NCBI RefSeq assembly: GCF_023715155.1 | Contig: NZ_JAMBNQ010000028.1 | Span: 1-64,000, forward strand | Reading direction: 5' to 3' | DNA from: Neobacillus mesonae | GTDB taxonomy: Bacteria; Bacillota; Bacilli; Bacillales; Cytobacillaceae | Length of the DNA stretch: 64,000 nt | In this document: in pieces, positions 36,363 through 49,414 of the stretch | Position numbering within the stretch: the first letter of the stretch is position 1 | How the letters are laid out: each line of letters opens with the position of its first letter | The notes under the pieces: generated by a model | Database searches by the model: none | What the model saw: the letters and a program-made list of their open reading frames with translations, nothing else | Told to the model about the DNA's origin: nothing | Position numbers and translations under genes: made by a program

Positions 36363-37820
36363 ATGGTTCTAACTCAAAATATCCAAACACTTAAAAACTA
36401 TATTGGCGGAAAGTGGGTAGAGTCTGCCAGCTCTAAGATTGAAGAAATACCTAACCCAGCTACAGGTGAGGTCATTGCCCGCTTACCGATTTCTACAAGA
36501 GAAGATTTAGATGCAGCAGTTGTTGTTGCCAAGGAAGCATTTAAAAAATGGAAAAAGGTTGCTGTTCCGCAACGTGCCCGCATTCTATTTCGTTATCAAC
36601 AGCTATTGGTTGAAAATTGGGAGGCATTAGCCAAACTTATTACTTTAGAGAATGGAAAAAGCTATTCGGAAGCTTACGGCGAAGTACAGCGAGGGATTGA
36701 ATGTGTGGAATTTGCTGCAGGGGCACCAACCTTAATGATGGGCAGCCAGCTTCCTGATATTGCATCCGGAATCGAATCAGGGATGTACAGATACCCAATC
36801 GGAGTAATCGGTGGAATAACACCATTTAATTTTCCGATGATGGTGCCATGCTGGATGTTTCCTCTTGCCATTGCTTGTGGAAATACCTTTGTATTAAAGC
36901 CATCTGAAAGAACTCCAATACTTGCTAACCGATTAGCAGAACTATTCCAAGAAGCCGGGCTGCCAGATGGTGTTTTGAATATTGTGCATGGTGCACATGA
37001 TGTGGTAAATGGAATTCTTGAACATGAAGACGTAACGGCTGTTTCCTTCGTTGGTTCTCAACCAGTAGCAGAGTATATCTATAAAACAGCTGCCGCTAAC
37101 GGAAAACGGGTTCAGGCTCTTGCAGGCGCAAAAAATCATACCATTGTTATGCCGGATGCAAATTTGGACAACGCGGTTAAAAATATTATCAGTGCTGCAT
37201 TTGGCTCTGCAGGTGAACGCTGTATGGCTGCCTCTGTAGTGGTAGCAGTTGGAGAGATTGCCGATGAATTAGTCAGCCGACTTAAAATAGCAGCAGATGA
37301 AATTACAATTGGAAATGGGATGAATGATGGCGTATTTCTTGGTCCCGTTATTCGTGAATCACATAAAAAGCGCACAATTGATTATATTGAGCTTGGTATA
37401 AATGAGGGAGCCGCCCTGATTCGTGACGGTAGACAAGATGTTGTGAACGAGCAAGGATACTTTGTTGGCCCAACTATCTTTGATCATGTTCAAACCAGCA
37501 TGAAAATTTGGCAAGATGAAATTTTTTCTCCTGTCCTATCTATAGTCCGAGTGAAAAACCTGGAAGAGGCCATTGAACTTACCAATCAATCCGAGTTTGC
37601 AAATGGATCATGTTTATTTACAGATAGTGCTAAAGCAATTCGCGAATACCGCGATGAAATTGATGCAGGCATGCTTGGCATTAACCTTGGAGTTCCAGCC
37701 CCTATGTCCTTCTTCCCATTTTCAGGATATAAGAAATCATTCTACGGGGATCTCCACGCAAATGGCAAAGACGGAGTAGAATTCTATACCCGGAAGAAGA
37801 TGCTTACTGCCCGTTACTAA
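36363..37820 (+). CDS. mmsA: CoA-acylating methylmalonate-semialdehyde dehydrogenase
   Basis: 485 residues of the MMSDH branch of aldehyde dehydrogenases. It oxidises methylmalonate semialdehyde (valine, thymine breakdown) or malonate semialdehyde (beta-alanine, inositol) to propionyl- or acetyl-CoA with NAD+ and CoA. The family cysteine is Cys287 in [10 protein letters not shown], and the N-terminus [12 protein letters not shown] is typical. The frame is open from 36288 but GGGAGG lies 7 nt before the ATG at 36363. The following omega-aminotransferase would make the semialdehyde, so the pair probably degrades beta-alanine or a similar omega-amino acid. Confidence 0.94.
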   Translation: MVLTQNIQTLKNYIGGKWVESASSKIEEIPNPATGEVIARLPISTREDLDAAVVVAKEAFKKWKKVAVPQRARILFRYQQLLVENWEALAKLITLENGKSYSEAYGEVQRGIECVEFAAGAPTLMMGSQLPDIASGIESGMYRYPIGVIGGITPFNFPMMVPCWMFPLAIACGNTFVLKPSERTPILANRLAELFQEAGLPDGVLNIVHGAHDVVNGILEHEDVTAVSFVGSQPVAEYIYKTAAANGKRVQALAGAKNHTIVMPDANLDNAVKNIISAAFGSAGERCMAASVVVAVGEIADELVSRLKIAADEITIGNGMNDGVFLGPVIRESHKKRTIDYIELGINEGAALIRDGRQDVVNEQGYFVGPTIFDHVQTSMKIWQDEIFSPVLSIVRVKNLEEAIELTNQSEFANGSCLFTDSAKAIREYRDEIDAGMLGINLGVPAPMSFFPFSGYKKSFYGDLHANGKDGVEFYTRKKMLTARY

Positions 37821-37889
37821 AAAAAGACTGTTGATCTGCGGTCCACAAGAAAGTCTTCGGCAGAAAAGGTTTCACACGAATAAAAGCAA

Positions 37890-38085
37890 TAGCTTTAGTC
37901 GGAGGCACTTCGCCTGCTGCGGGCAGTTCAGGATCTCTCCGGGGGCCTTCCCGGCGCTAAAACGCCTATGGGGTCTCCCCTCCTCCCGCAGGGCACTGAA
38001 TTTGTATCCATGAATCTGCCTATACACAAGGAAATGCGTTAGCATTTACGTGGAGTCTTCGTGTCCTCCGCTCCATCGATATATT
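37890..38085. repeat. GC-rich Bacillus-type interspersed element
   Basis: The 315-bp gap between mmsA and the aminotransferase gene holds a GC-rich block unlike its surroundings, with words such as GGAGGCACTTCGCCTGC and GGGGTCTCCCCTCCTCCCGC. On the minus strand it contains CCTGCGGGAGGAGG and GGGAGACCCC, the hallmark of a repeat seen many times between genes in Bacillaceae genomes (from memory). It can fold into several hairpins. Function unknown. Confidence 0.55.
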
Positions 38086-38144
38086 AATAGAATCTGGACT
38101 GACCTTTAAACACAGCCAAAAAATAAAAAACAGGGGTGATCCTT

Positions 38145-39479
38145 ATGGAGGTACAAACAAAAAATCTGCAAGAGACCGATGAAAAATATCTCTGGCATGC
38201 AATGCGGGGGGCCGGTCCAAGCCCGTCAAATTTAATTGCTGTAAAGGGAGAAGGAGCTTGGATTACAGACATTAATGGGAATCGTTACTTAGATGGTATG
38301 TCAGGACTTTGGTGTGTGAATGTTGGATACGGCAGAAAAGAGCTTGCCAAAGCTGCCTACGAACAGCTTAAAGAAATGCCATACTTCCCCTTATCACAAA
38401 GTCATATCCCTGCCATTAAGCTGGCAGAAAAGTTGAATCAATGGCTTGGAGATGAGTATGTCATCTTCTTTTCCAATAGTGGATCCGAAGCCAATGAAAC
38501 GGCCTTTAAAATCACGCGTCAATATCACCATCAAAAAGGTAATCCTGGGCGATTTAAATTTATCTCCCGTTATCGCGCCTACCATGGTAATTCAATGGGG
38601 GCACTTGCAGCAACGGGCCAAGCACAACGAAAGTATAAATATGAACCACTTGGACAAGGATTTTTGCATGTAGCACCCCCGGATTTGTACCGTAATCCAA
38701 GTGATGCAGATACACTCGAAAGTGCAGCAGAAATTGACCGAGTGATGACTTGGGAGTTAAGTGAAACGATTGCCGGGGTCATTATGGAACCTATTATTAC
38801 CGGAGGAGGAATTTTAATGCCTCCAGAAGGATATATGGCAAAGGTAAAAGAGATCTGTGAAAAACATGGTGCCCTTTTAATATGTGATGAAGTAATATGC
38901 GGATTTGGCCGGACAGGGAAGCCATTTGGATTTATGAATTATGGTGTGAAGCCTGATATTATTACGATGGCAAAAGGCCTTACCAGTGCATATCTTCCAT
39001 TATCGGCAACAGCCGTAAAAAGAGAAATTTATGAAGCTTATGTTGGAAATGAAGATTATGATCGCTTCCGCCACGTCAATACATTTGGGGGTAATCCTGC
39101 TTCCTGTGCACTGGCTTTAAAGAATTTAGAAATCATTGAAGATGAAAACCTGATCGGGCGCTCTAAGGAATTGGGCGAAAGACTTTTACGTGAACTAGAG
39201 GAGATCAAAGAACATCCATATGTCGGGGATGTTCGAGGAAAAGGGCTTCTCTTGGGAATAGAACTAGTGGAGAATAAACAGACGAAAGAACCTGCCTCCA
39301 TTGAAAAGATGAATAAAGTCATTAGTATCTGTAAAGAAAAAGGCCTAATCATCGGGAAAAATGGTGATACCGTTGCAGGCTACAACAATATTCTGCAGCT
39401 ATCTCCTCCATTAAGTATTACCGAGGAAGATTTCTCATTTATTGTCAAATGTCTAAAAGAAAGCATTATGCAGTTATAA
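38145..39479 (+). CDS. Class III omega-aminotransferase (probable beta-alanine:pyruvate type)
   Basis: 444 residues of the class III PLP aminotransferases. NSGSEANETAFK, LLICDEVICGFGRTG (Asp248) and the PLP lysine in TMAKGLTSAYLP (Lys277) are present. The sequence fits omega-amino acid:pyruvate aminotransferases, which convert beta-alanine or similar to semialdehydes. Start at ATG 38145 (RBS AGGGGTGAT) rather than the GTG at 38136, which lies inside that site. With mmsA upstream and PucR as regulator it forms a small catabolic unit. Confidence 0.92.
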   Translation: MEVQTKNLQETDEKYLWHAMRGAGPSPSNLIAVKGEGAWITDINGNRYLDGMSGLWCVNVGYGRKELAKAAYEQLKEMPYFPLSQSHIPAIKLAEKLNQWLGDEYVIFFSNSGSEANETAFKITRQYHHQKGNPGRFKFISRYRAYHGNSMGALAATGQAQRKYKYEPLGQGFLHVAPPDLYRNPSDADTLESAAEIDRVMTWELSETIAGVIMEPIITGGGILMPPEGYMAKVKEICEKHGALLICDEVICGFGRTGKPFGFMNYGVKPDIITMAKGLTSAYLPLSATAVKREIYEAYVGNEDYDRFRHVNTFGGNPASCALALKNLEIIEDENLIGRSKELGERLLRELEEIKEHPYVGDVRGKGLLLGIELVENKQTKEPASIEKMNKVISICKEKGLIIGKNGDTVAGYNNILQLSPPLSITEEDFSFIVKCLKESIMQL

Positions 39480-39685
39480 TTCAAAAAGATGATTCGTAAG
39501 TTGAATGGCTTAGTGCGGATATCTTCTATAGAGCTTAATAACTTACAAGTTAAAAACCCCTTCCTACTAGATTAACGGGTTAACTTATGGGGTGCAAAGC
39601 AGTAAATCACCGTTAAAATCAAACTGGTTAATTCCTAAGTTTTTTAATACTAAATTCTAAGGATAAATCACATTTATTATTGGCG

Positions 39686-40630
39686 ACCAAAACCGGGTGA
39701 ATCGAGCGTCTTGGGCAGCCAATTAAGACTATTGGCTACTCAAAGTGATTGTATGGAACCCTTTAGGTCGCCAATTAAGGCTATTGGCGACTCAAAGTGG
39801 TTGTATAGAACCATTTCGGGCGATAATTAAGGCTATTGGCTACTCAAAGTGGTTGTATAGAACCCTTTCGGGCGACTATTAAGGCTTTTGGCTACTCAAA
39901 GTGATTGTATAGAACCCTTTAGGTTGCCAATTAAAGCTATTGGCGACTCAAAATGGTTGAATAAAACCCTTTCGGGCGACTATTAAAGCTATTGGCTACT
40001 CAAAGTGGTTGAATAAAACCCTTTCGGGCGACTATTAAAGCTATTGGCTACTCAAAGTGGTTGTATAGAACCCTTTCGGGCGACTATTAAAGCTATTGGC
40101 TACTCAAAGTGATTGTATAGAACCCTTTAGGTTGCCAATTAAAGCTATTGGCTACTCAAAGTGGTTGAATAAAACCCTTTCGGGCGACTATTAAAGCTAT
40201 TGGCTACTCAAAGTGGTTGAATAAAACCCTTTCGGGCGATAATTAAGGCTATTGGCTACTCAAAGTGGTTGTATAGAACCCTTTCGGGCGACTATTAAGG
40301 CTTTTGGCTACTCAAAGTGATTGTATAGAACCCTTTCAGTTGCCAATTAGGACTATTGGCGACTCAAAGTGGTTGTATAGAACCCTTTCGGGCGCCAATT
40401 AGGACTATTGGCTACTCAAAGTGGTCGAATAGAACCCTTTCGGGCGACTATTAAGGCTTTTGGCTACTCAAAGTGATTGTATAGAACCCTTTAGGTAGAC
40501 AATTAAGGCTTTTGGCGACTCAAATTAGTTAAATAGAACCTTTAGGTCGCCAATTAAGACTATTGGCGACTCAAAGTGGTTGAATAGAGCACTCTGGGTA
40601 GTCAATGAGTATTGGCTGCCCAAATTTAAT
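39686..40630. repeat. Array D: 19 units of a 52-bp tandem repeat
   Basis: The word ACTCAAAG (or variant) recurs from 39686 every 52 bp, i.e. 39738, 39790, 39842 and so on up to 40518, then 40569 and about 40619: sixteen consecutive exact 52-bp intervals. Each unit contains a dyad with arms GTCGCCAAT and ATTGGCGAC and a 7-nt loop, perfect at 39767-39791 and degenerate elsewhere. It separates the convergent aminotransferase and camS genes. Flanks 39480-39685 and 40631-40780 hold nothing else that I can support. Confidence 0.95.
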
Positions 40631-40784
40631 TGAAAGAACTAACGCCGTACCATTAAAATCCTCGCTTAAATTCACATTATAAATCAGACCAAATCCACAT
40701 ACTCTCCAATATATTTTTGCTTCCTTGTGATTTACCCCGGGATCTTTTATATAAAAAAATATTAAAAACGCCATTAAACCTTGA

Positions 40785-40836
40785 TAATAAAATAAAAATG
40801 CACACGCTATATCCTAAATGCGGTAGCGTGTGCATT
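40785..40836 (-). terminator. Hairpin terminator downstream of camS
   Basis: AATGCACACGCTA (40797-40809) and its exact complement (40824-40836). On the minus strand it is followed by TTTTATTTTATT. It lies about 145 bp beyond the camS stop and may end the camS transcript before array D. Confidence 0.7.
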
Positions 40837-40980
40837 CCATTGTTTGGACCCCTAAAGTAAAGCCGTTGCTCTTAGATAGCTTTCTGTATTACTATACTAG
40901 ATTATAATAGCCTTCAGTTTAATAGTAAGGTCATCGCCAAGGAAAACGAACAACCGTCCCGCTCCTAGGCAATTTATTGT

Positions 40981-42144
40981 TTATTGATAAATATACACAA
41001 AGGGTTCTGTTTCGTTTGCCTTTTTGACTATAAGCGCCTCTGGTCCATTAACGGAGGTGACACTTACCGATACTGGGAGATATTTAGGAAAATATTGCAT
41101 AACCAATCCAGTCACATATTGGGTGAATCCAACCCCTTCTGTTTTTCCATAAAATTGGATTGGAATCGTGATCGATAGATCCTGCATTTGATCTCCCACA
41201 TAAAAAGCTTTGCCAATCACACCGTTGAAATTTGGAAAATAATCTTCCACGTCCTGCTTAAAATTCAAAAAGGAAGTCACATCGTCACGATGATCATTTT
41301 GTGCATCGGCCGACGGAAACAAATAATATTTTTCATTAATTTTTTGCCAGCTATTTAAAGTGGAACTTCCACTGTCAACCGTTGTATAGGCAATAAAATT
41401 CCCAGGAACGACAGAAGATTTGACCTCCTGTTTAAAGATGGCAATCGTAATCGGAATGTTTGATAAACTTTTTATTTTCCTCATCCGGTTGACGACTTCA
41501 GCAGCAATCTTCTTCCCTTGGCTTTCTATTTCAGCTTTAGGAATAGTTTGATCCTTTTGAAGTGTCCCGCCACCGACAGGCACCTTATAATAATAGGTTG
41601 AGTTCATTGCCAGACCAATCGTAACACCGCCTAATTTTACATTTCCTTTATCATCCTTCGTTAGATAATCATGCTCCAATATATGAGCTAAATAGATAGG
41701 TGAACTTGGATTGGCAACTGTACCTGTATTAACCGGATTCAAGCCAATATTTTGAGATGCCTTCAGTTTATTTTCCTTTAATTGCTCTTTCGTATATTTT
41801 CGGTTTAACCATAATTGAACGGTTTCTGCTTTAATTTCCTGCCCCTCGCGGAAATAATATTTGTCCGTATCAAAGCTGTGCTGGGCAATACGCATTAAAC
41901 CCATTTCAAATTCATTCAAATCATATCTTGTATTGATATTATTAACGACAAGTCCTCTGGCTTCCGCTGGTTTAAAGGGTAAAATCGTCCGATAATACTT
42001 GTCTGAAATATTATATTTTGGAATAATGGCTTTCCCCTTTGTTTTTTCCTTTGTCTGAACCTCTTCATTCGAATTTCCAAAATTCGGTGCGCAGGCACTT
42101 AGCAAAAAAACAAGTATAAGGGTAAGCAATGAGAGCTTTCTCAT
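40981..42144 (-). CDS. camS: CamS-family lipoprotein
   Basis: 387-residue lipoprotein of the CamS/YerH family, first known as the source of a sex-pheromone peptide in staphylococci and enterococci; its own function in Bacillus is unclear. The signal peptide ends in the lipobox LSAC with lipidated Cys18, so it is anchored to the outer face of the membrane. It begins 17 nt after ligA and is the last gene of pcrB-pcrA-ligA-camS. Confidence 0.93.
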   Translation of the reverse strand: MRKLSLLTLILVFLLSACAPNFGNSNEEVQTKEKTKGKAIIPKYNISDKYYRTILPFKPAEARGLVVNNINTRYDLNEFEMGLMRIAQHSFDTDKYYFREGQEIKAETVQLWLNRKYTKEQLKENKLKASQNIGLNPVNTGTVANPSSPIYLAHILEHDYLTKDDKGNVKLGGVTIGLAMNSTYYYKVPVGGGTLQKDQTIPKAEIESQGKKIAAEVVNRMRKIKSLSNIPITIAIFKQEVKSSVVPGNFIAYTTVDSGSSTLNSWQKINEKYYLFPSADAQNDHRDDVTSFLNFKQDVEDYFPNFNGVIGKAFYVGDQMQDLSITIPIQFYGKTEGVGFTQYVTGLVMQYFPKYLPVSVSVTSVNGPEALIVKKANETEPFVYIYQ

Positions 42145-42161
42145 AAAATTGTGAACACCTC

Positions 42162-44297
<2,136 letters not shown>

Positions 44298-44408
44298 TTA
44301 TTACAGACGTATTTTTGCAGCACTCCGCCCCTTTTCCAAACCATCACATCAGATTGGACTCAGTTTCATAAGAATTCGTTACACATAAAAATGGAATACT
44401 CCCTGAAA

Positions 44409-46664
44409 TTACGCTTTTTGGATGGGAGCGAATTTTGCCAGAAGCCGCTTGACCCCAACTGGACTTGGAAATGCAATATCAAGCTCTGTGCTTTCTCCTT
44501 CTCCTTTCACACTGACCACCGTTCCAACTCCCCATTTTCCATGTTGAGCTTTATCGCCGACCTTCCAGTCCACACCTTCTCCTCCTGTTGAGACTGGGCG
44601 CATGACTGGTTTTCTTGGTGCAGCAGGAGAACCTGCAGAAGATCTGGTTGTTCTGGATGTTCCAAACGAAGAGGAATCTGTTCTTCCAAATGGTCTTGAA
44701 CCAAATGGGGATTTTCTTTCAGCCTCAACTCCTTCTATCAGATCTTCAGGAATTTCGCTGATAAAGCGTGATGCTGGATTCATGTTGGTACGGCCAAACA
44801 AGGTTCTCATCTGGGCATTGGTAAGGTATAAATTTTGTTCTGCCCTTGTAATACCGACATAAGCAAGGCGGCGCTCTTCTTCCATTTCTGCCTCTTCAGT
44901 CAATGAACGGTTATGAGGGAAGACACCTTCTTCCATCCCGATTAAAAAGACAACCGGGAATTCCAGACCTTTGGCTGAATGCAAGGTCATCAAGACAACA
45001 GATTCCGCCTTCTCTTCTTCATCATCCATCGAATCGATATCCGCTACTAAAGCTAAGTCTGTTAAAAACGCAACAAGTGATTTATCTTCGTTTACCTCTT
45101 CGAAGTTTTTCGTGACAGATAAAAATTCCTCAAGGTTTTCCAAACGGCTCTGTGCTTCCAGTGACTTCTCAGCCTTAAGCATTTCTGTATAACCTGTTTT
45201 TTCTAATACCTCTTCAACTAATTCCGTAACAGAGAGATACTCCTGCATTCGCGTATAATTGTTAATTAAATCCCGAAATTCTCTTGCAGCCTTTGTAATT
45301 TTGGGACTTAACCCCATCAGTTCAATCGAGTCAAGTGCCTGGTAAATAGACAGATCATGAATTGCTGCAAAGTTCGTAATTTTATCTAAAGAAGTCGAAC
45401 CAATGCCCCGTTTTGGCACATTAATAATCCTTTGCAGGCTGATGTCATCATCTGGATTAGAGATTAACCGTAAATATGCCAGCATGTCCTTAATTTCTTT
45501 ACGGTCGTAGAACTTTGTTCCGCCGACAATTTGGTACTCAATATTTGATTTTAATAAAACTTCCTCCATAACACGCGACTGGGCGTTTGTGCGGTAAAGA
45601 ATCGCAATATCAGAAAGTTTATATTTATCCCTGCCCAATTCTTTAATTTTTCCAGCAACAAACTGTGCTTCACTCTGCTCGCTGTCAGCACGGTAATAAA
45701 CAATTTTATTCCCCTCAGGGTTTTCGGTCCAAAGATTCTTCGCCTTACGGTTAAAATTGTGTTCAATTACCTTATTGGCCGCAAGCAGGATTCGTTTCGT
45801 TGAACGATAGTTTTGCTCTAGAAGAATAACCGTTGCATTAGGATAATCCTTTTCGAATGAAAGGATATTCGCAATATCGGCGCCCCGCCAGCGATAGATA
45901 GACTGGTCTGAGTCCCCGACCACACATAGATTTTGAAAGCGGTTGGCCAACAGCTTTACGAGCATATACTGTGCTCTGTTTGTATCTTGATACTCATCGA
46001 CGTGAATATATTGAAATTTACGCTGATAATATTCCAGCACTTCTGGTACCCGCTGAAATAACTGAATAGTTTTCATGATCAGGTCATCAAAGTCGAGGGC
46101 CTGATTTTTACGCAGGCGTTTTTGATATTCTTCGTATACATCACTTACAGTTTGTTCATAATAGCCGCCGGACATTTTAGCATATTCCTCAGGGTCCACC
46201 AATTCGTTCTTCGCAGAACTGATCGTGCCGAGAATAGCCCTTGGGTCAAATTTTTTCGGATCAATATTTTTATCTTTTAAAATCCCTTTAATCACTGATT
46301 GCTGATCAGTTGTGTCGAGGATTGTAAAATTGCGGTTAAAGCCAATCCGGTCAATATCCCGGCGTAATATTCTAACGCACATCGAGTGAAAAGTAGAAAT
46401 CCAAATTTCCTCTGATACGCCGCCCATCATTTTAGCAATCCTTTCTTTCATTTCACGTGCAGCCTTGTTGGTAAAGGTAATCGCTAAAATATTATAAGGA
46501 TTGACACGTTTTTCTACAATAAGGTAAGCAATTCGGTGCGTTAATACTCTTGTTTTACCACTGCCCGCACCAGCCATTATAAGCAGCGGTCCGTCTGTTG
46601 CTTTAACTGCCTTCTGCTGTTCAGGGTTCAAACCATTTAAAAGTTTATCAGTTAAGTATTGCAA
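44409..46664 (-). CDS. pcrA: ATP-dependent DNA helicase PcrA
   Basis: 751-residue superfamily 1 3'-5' helicase of the UvrD/Rep group, essential in Gram-positive bacteria for repair, rolling-circle plasmid replication and clearing of RNA polymerase. Walker A AGAGSGKT is at 31-38, motif II reads VDEYQDTN, and the C-terminal tail [19 protein letters not shown] is the Tudor-like RNA polymerase-binding domain. The start is a TTG at 46664 with GGTGG upstream. Confidence 0.97.
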   Translation of the reverse strand: MQYLTDKLLNGLNPEQQKAVKATDGPLLIMAGAGSGKTRVLTHRIAYLIVEKRVNPYNILAITFTNKAAREMKERIAKMMGGVSEEIWISTFHSMCVRILRRDIDRIGFNRNFTILDTTDQQSVIKGILKDKNIDPKKFDPRAILGTISSAKNELVDPEEYAKMSGGYYEQTVSDVYEEYQKRLRKNQALDFDDLIMKTIQLFQRVPEVLEYYQRKFQYIHVDEYQDTNRAQYMLVKLLANRFQNLCVVGDSDQSIYRWRGADIANILSFEKDYPNATVILLEQNYRSTKRILLAANKVIEHNFNRKAKNLWTENPEGNKIVYYRADSEQSEAQFVAGKIKELGRDKYKLSDIAILYRTNAQSRVMEEVLLKSNIEYQIVGGTKFYDRKEIKDMLAYLRLISNPDDDISLQRIINVPKRGIGSTSLDKITNFAAIHDLSIYQALDSIELMGLSPKITKAAREFRDLINNYTRMQEYLSVTELVEEVLEKTGYTEMLKAEKSLEAQSRLENLEEFLSVTKNFEEVNEDKSLVAFLTDLALVADIDSMDDEEEKAESVVLMTLHSAKGLEFPVVFLIGMEEGVFPHNRSLTEEAEMEEERRLAYVGITRAEQNLYLTNAQMRTLFGRTNMNPASRFISEIPEDLIEGVEAERKSPFGSRPFGRTDSSSFGTSRTTRSSAGSPAAPRKPVMRPVSTGGEGVDWKVGDKAQHGKWGVGTVVSVKGEGESTELDIAFPSPVGVKRLLAKFAPIQKA

Positions 46665-46804
46665 TTATTCCACCACCATTACTAACATATATTCTTATTT
46701 TATCCCGCCTCAACGGGCAGCAGGGCTCCCACCACATATTATGAGTAAATAAAGAAGCTGGACAGAAGATGAACTGCCCGTAAAGGTCCGATTGGTTCAG
46801 CTAA

Positions 46805-46840
46805 CCCTCAGTGGGAGATGAAGAAAACCCATACTGAGGG
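46805..46840. terminator. Hairpin between pcrB and pcrA
   Basis: CCCTCAGT (46805-46812) and ACTGAGGG (46833-46840) form an 8-bp stem, extended inside by GGG/CCC. No T tract follows on the minus strand, so it may be an RNA-processing or attenuation element rather than a full terminator. Confidence 0.4.
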
Positions 46841-46880
46841 AAGTTTCACTTTATCTTTTATTTCGTACGCAAGCATTTTT

Positions 46881-47564
46881 TCAGCGTACAGCTTTGATTG
46901 TTTCTAATGCTTTGTCGAAGTCCTCATAGAGAGCATTGCCAACCACAATGACATCGGCATGCTCAGCCATTTCCTGGGCTTGTTCGAATGTTGAAATACC
47001 GCCTCCGTAAAAAAGAACCGTATCCTCAAGTGTCGTTTTCACCTCAGCCGCTATAGCCGGATCCCCGTACTTTCCGCTATATTCCAAATAGAAGATTGGC
47101 AGATGAAACATTTTATCAGCCATCATTGCATATGCCTTTACTTCATCTGATGATAGATGGGTATTGGCCGTTGTCAGCTGGGCCGCTTTGCACTCATCAT
47201 TAAGGATGCAATAGCCTTCCATGATAATCTCATCCCAGTTCATGATTTCGCCAAATTCTTTTACAGCTTCATGGTGCAATCCGGTAACCCATTTAGGATC
47301 ACTGCTGTTCAGGACGGTTGGAATAAAATAAAGGTCAAAACCTGGAGTAACCGTCTCAATACTGGAAACCTCTAATACGCATGGAACTGTATAGCGGCGA
47401 ATTTTCGCCATTAAATTCAAAACACCATCAAGTGTAACTCCGTCTGTTCCCCCGACAATCACAGCATCCGTTCCAGATTCACATATTTTTTCAAGTTTTT
47501 CGTCCGAAATTTCCTTATTAGGGTCGAGTTTAAACACATGGCGCCACTGGCTAACATCGTACAT
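46881..47564 (-). CDS. pcrB: Heptaprenylglyceryl phosphate synthase PcrB
   Basis: 227-residue TIM-barrel prenyltransferase. In Bacillus, PcrB joins heptaprenyl diphosphate to sn-glycerol-1-phosphate, giving an archaea-type ether lipid. Segments such as [25 protein letters not shown] and [15 protein letters not shown] fit. RBS GGGAGG precedes the ATG. It heads pcrB-pcrA-ligA-camS. Array E lies directly upstream. Confidence 0.95.
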   Translation of the reverse strand: MYDVSQWRHVFKLDPNKEISDEKLEKICESGTDAVIVGGTDGVTLDGVLNLMAKIRRYTVPCVLEVSSIETVTPGFDLYFIPTVLNSSDPKWVTGLHHEAVKEFGEIMNWDEIIMEGYCILNDECKAAQLTTANTHLSSDEVKAYAMMADKMFHLPIFYLEYSGKYGDPAIAAEVKTTLEDTVLFYGGGISTFEQAQEMAEHADVIVVGNALYEDFDKALETIKAVR

Positions 47565-47696
47565 CTATTAAATCCTCCCATATTCATTTCCATTACACCA
47601 TTATAGCATTTGCTCAATCGATTCAAAAAGAAAACAATAAATCTAGTGTTGGAAATATATAGGGGCGGGGATGGCTATCCGCGTATATTGGTTATT

Positions 47697-47900
47697 TATC
47701 TGCGGGTTGTCCAATATATCTGCGGGTTTCGGACGCTTATCTGCAGGTTTTTCCAATATATCTGCGAATTTCGGACGCTTATCTGTGAACTTACAATATA
47801 TCTGCAGCTTTCAGTCACTTATCTGCAATTTAGTCCAATATATCTGCAAAATTAGTCACTTATCTGCGAGTTTGCCAATTATATCTGCAGCTTTAAACAC
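47697..47900. repeat. Array E: 10 units of a 21-bp tandem repeat
   Basis: TATCTGC or a near variant recurs at 47697, 47717, 47738, 47759, 47780, 47799, 47820, 47841, 47861 and 47882 (spacings 19-21, mean 20.6 bp). Two half-types alternate: one followed by TTTCGGACGCT or AGTCACT, the other by CCAATA. Unit sequence resembles array G (TATCCGCG). It lies between the yerC terminator and the pcrB start. Confidence 0.9.
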
Positions 47901-47944
47901 CCGCCTCTCTTTTTTTATAATAGCAGCTGTTACCCTTCAAAAAG

Positions 47945-47971
47945 AAAAAACCGAAGATTCGTTATCTCCGG
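47945..47971 (-). terminator. Terminator of yerC
   Basis: On the minus strand CCGGAGAT pairs with ATCTTCGG (one wobble, loop AACGA), followed by TTTTTTC. Confidence 0.85.
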
Positions 47972-47976
47972 CTAAT

Positions 47977-48288
47977 TTATTCCTCTTCATTTGTATTATC
48001 TTCTTTGAGCCGTTCAAGCACCATTTCATAGGTGTCGTTACCAAAATTCAAGCAGCGTTTTACCCTTGAGATGGTTGCTGTGCTTGCACCTGTTTCGGTC
48101 TCAATTTTGTGGTACGTATTTCCTTCGCGAAGCATTCTGGCAACATCCAGACGCTGGGCTAATGATTGAATCTCATTAATGGTGCATAAATCGTCAAAAA
48201 ATCGATAACACTCTTCAAGATCCTTTAATGAAAGAACTGCCTTAAATAACTGGTCAAGCTCTTTACCTCGCAATTTATCAATTTGCAT
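47977..48288 (-). CDS. yerC: YerC/YecD-family TrpR-like regulator
   Basis: 103-residue DNA-binding protein of the TrpR/YerC/YecD family. The segment SLAQRLDVARMLREGNTYHKI leads into the recognition helix region GASTATISRVKRCLNFG. Homologues are believed to bind DNA as dimers; targets are unknown. It follows yerB by 6 nt and ends in a clear terminator. Confidence 0.93.
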   Translation of the reverse strand: MQIDKLRGKELDQLFKAVLSLKDLEECYRFFDDLCTINEIQSLAQRLDVARMLREGNTYHKIETETGASTATISRVKRCLNFGNDTYEMVLERLKEDNTNEEE

Positions 48289-48294
48289 TATTTT

Positions 48295-49347
48295 TTACTC
48301 CTTTAAGCCATGAAATGAAACACTTTTTTCTAGACCTGGTTTTGTCGGCACTACATTAACCCATGTTTTACCTGGTACCATTCCTATTTCTTGCCCATTC
48401 TTCACCGGAATAATTAAGCCATCGCGATTTTCCCAATCCACTTTCATCAGCTTTCCCTTTTGGATTAAATACCCCTTGCCGCCTGATGTTAAGTCAATGT
48501 CCCGGCGTCCATAAGAATCAATGAACCGGTGAACGGCCTCAATAATCAAAACATTATCGACTAAAACAGGGTCATTCGTGTTTAAATCGACCGTTTGTTT
48601 GCCTCCGGAATACCGTTTAAATTTACCAAGCTTGCTGTCATATATAAACGAGGAATCCGAAATACCGCCCTTGGAATACGTAATATTAACCGAATCCGCT
48701 TCATTGCCGGTTATATTTTTACTTTCTTCATTTGTTAAAAATTGAAAGCTTGGCGGCAATGATTTCATTGTATACTTTTTCTGCTTTGCGCCCTTTAGAA
48801 TATTGTTATACGTTATATAGGAATTATGCGGTGCTTTTCGAGTTTTGGACCGTTTAAACAAAGTACCATCATAGACCATTCCGTTCAAATTATCAATATA
48901 ATTGCTGTTTAGCATCTTCTTAGCTTCTGGACTATAACCGTGGGCAATATAAAGAGCATTCAAACCCTTTGCTAATTCAATATAGTAATCCCTTGCACTC
49001 CTGACAGGTCCAATATTTTTCGGCCTTTCACTTTGAAAAACAGCAAGGAAACGTGTGATATCCCCTTCTGCAAGAATTTCGTAAACCACGTCAGCTTTCG
49101 TTAAACCTGATTGCGGCCTTGCCTTGGGGTGATTATTAATCATCACCGCAACAGCCCTTTGATCAGGCTCTTTTTCAGTCCCCATGCCTGTTAACGGAAA
49201 GGAATACATAGACTGTGTCTTTGGCGTTTCTTTTTCCACGGCTTGTTCAGCTGGTTTTTCTTTCGATTCCGGTGCCTTCACCTGTTCCTTATTGCATCCT
49301 GAAAGCAATAGAAGAACAGCGGCTGCAGCGGCAGCCCATTTTTTCAT
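48295..49347 (-). CDS. yerB: DUF3048 lipoprotein YerB
   Basis: 350-residue lipoprotein. The signal peptide ends with LSGC (Cys18), followed by a Glu/Lys-rich linker to residue about 45. The DUF3048 region then begins with RAVAVMINNHPKARPQSGL and contains VYEILAEGDITRFLAVF and RSARDYYIELAKG. Its function is unknown; it acts outside the membrane. It lies between yerA (67-nt gap) and yerC (6-nt gap). Confidence 0.93.
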   Translation of the reverse strand: MKKWAAAAAAVLLLLSGCNKEQVKAPESKEKPAEQAVEKETPKTQSMYSFPLTGMGTEKEPDQRAVAVMINNHPKARPQSGLTKADVVYEILAEGDITRFLAVFQSERPKNIGPVRSARDYYIELAKGLNALYIAHGYSPEAKKMLNSNYIDNLNGMVYDGTLFKRSKTRKAPHNSYITYNNILKGAKQKKYTMKSLPPSFQFLTNEESKNITGNEADSVNITYSKGGISDSSFIYDSKLGKFKRYSGGKQTVDLNTNDPVLVDNVLIIEAVHRFIDSYGRRDIDLTSGGKGYLIQKGKLMKVDWENRDGLIIPVKNGQEIGMVPGKTWVNVVPTKPGLEKSVSFHGLKE

Positions 49348-49414
49348 TCAAGGAACACCTCATTTCCATCTGGCAGGAAGCCTTTTTACTTTAGTTCTGT
49401 ACCGTACTTATATT

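Noticed and set aside
40571-40774. A 67-codon minus-strand frame after array D
   Set aside because: It begins in AT-rich sequence, runs into the repeat and has no ribosome binding site or recognisable protein features.
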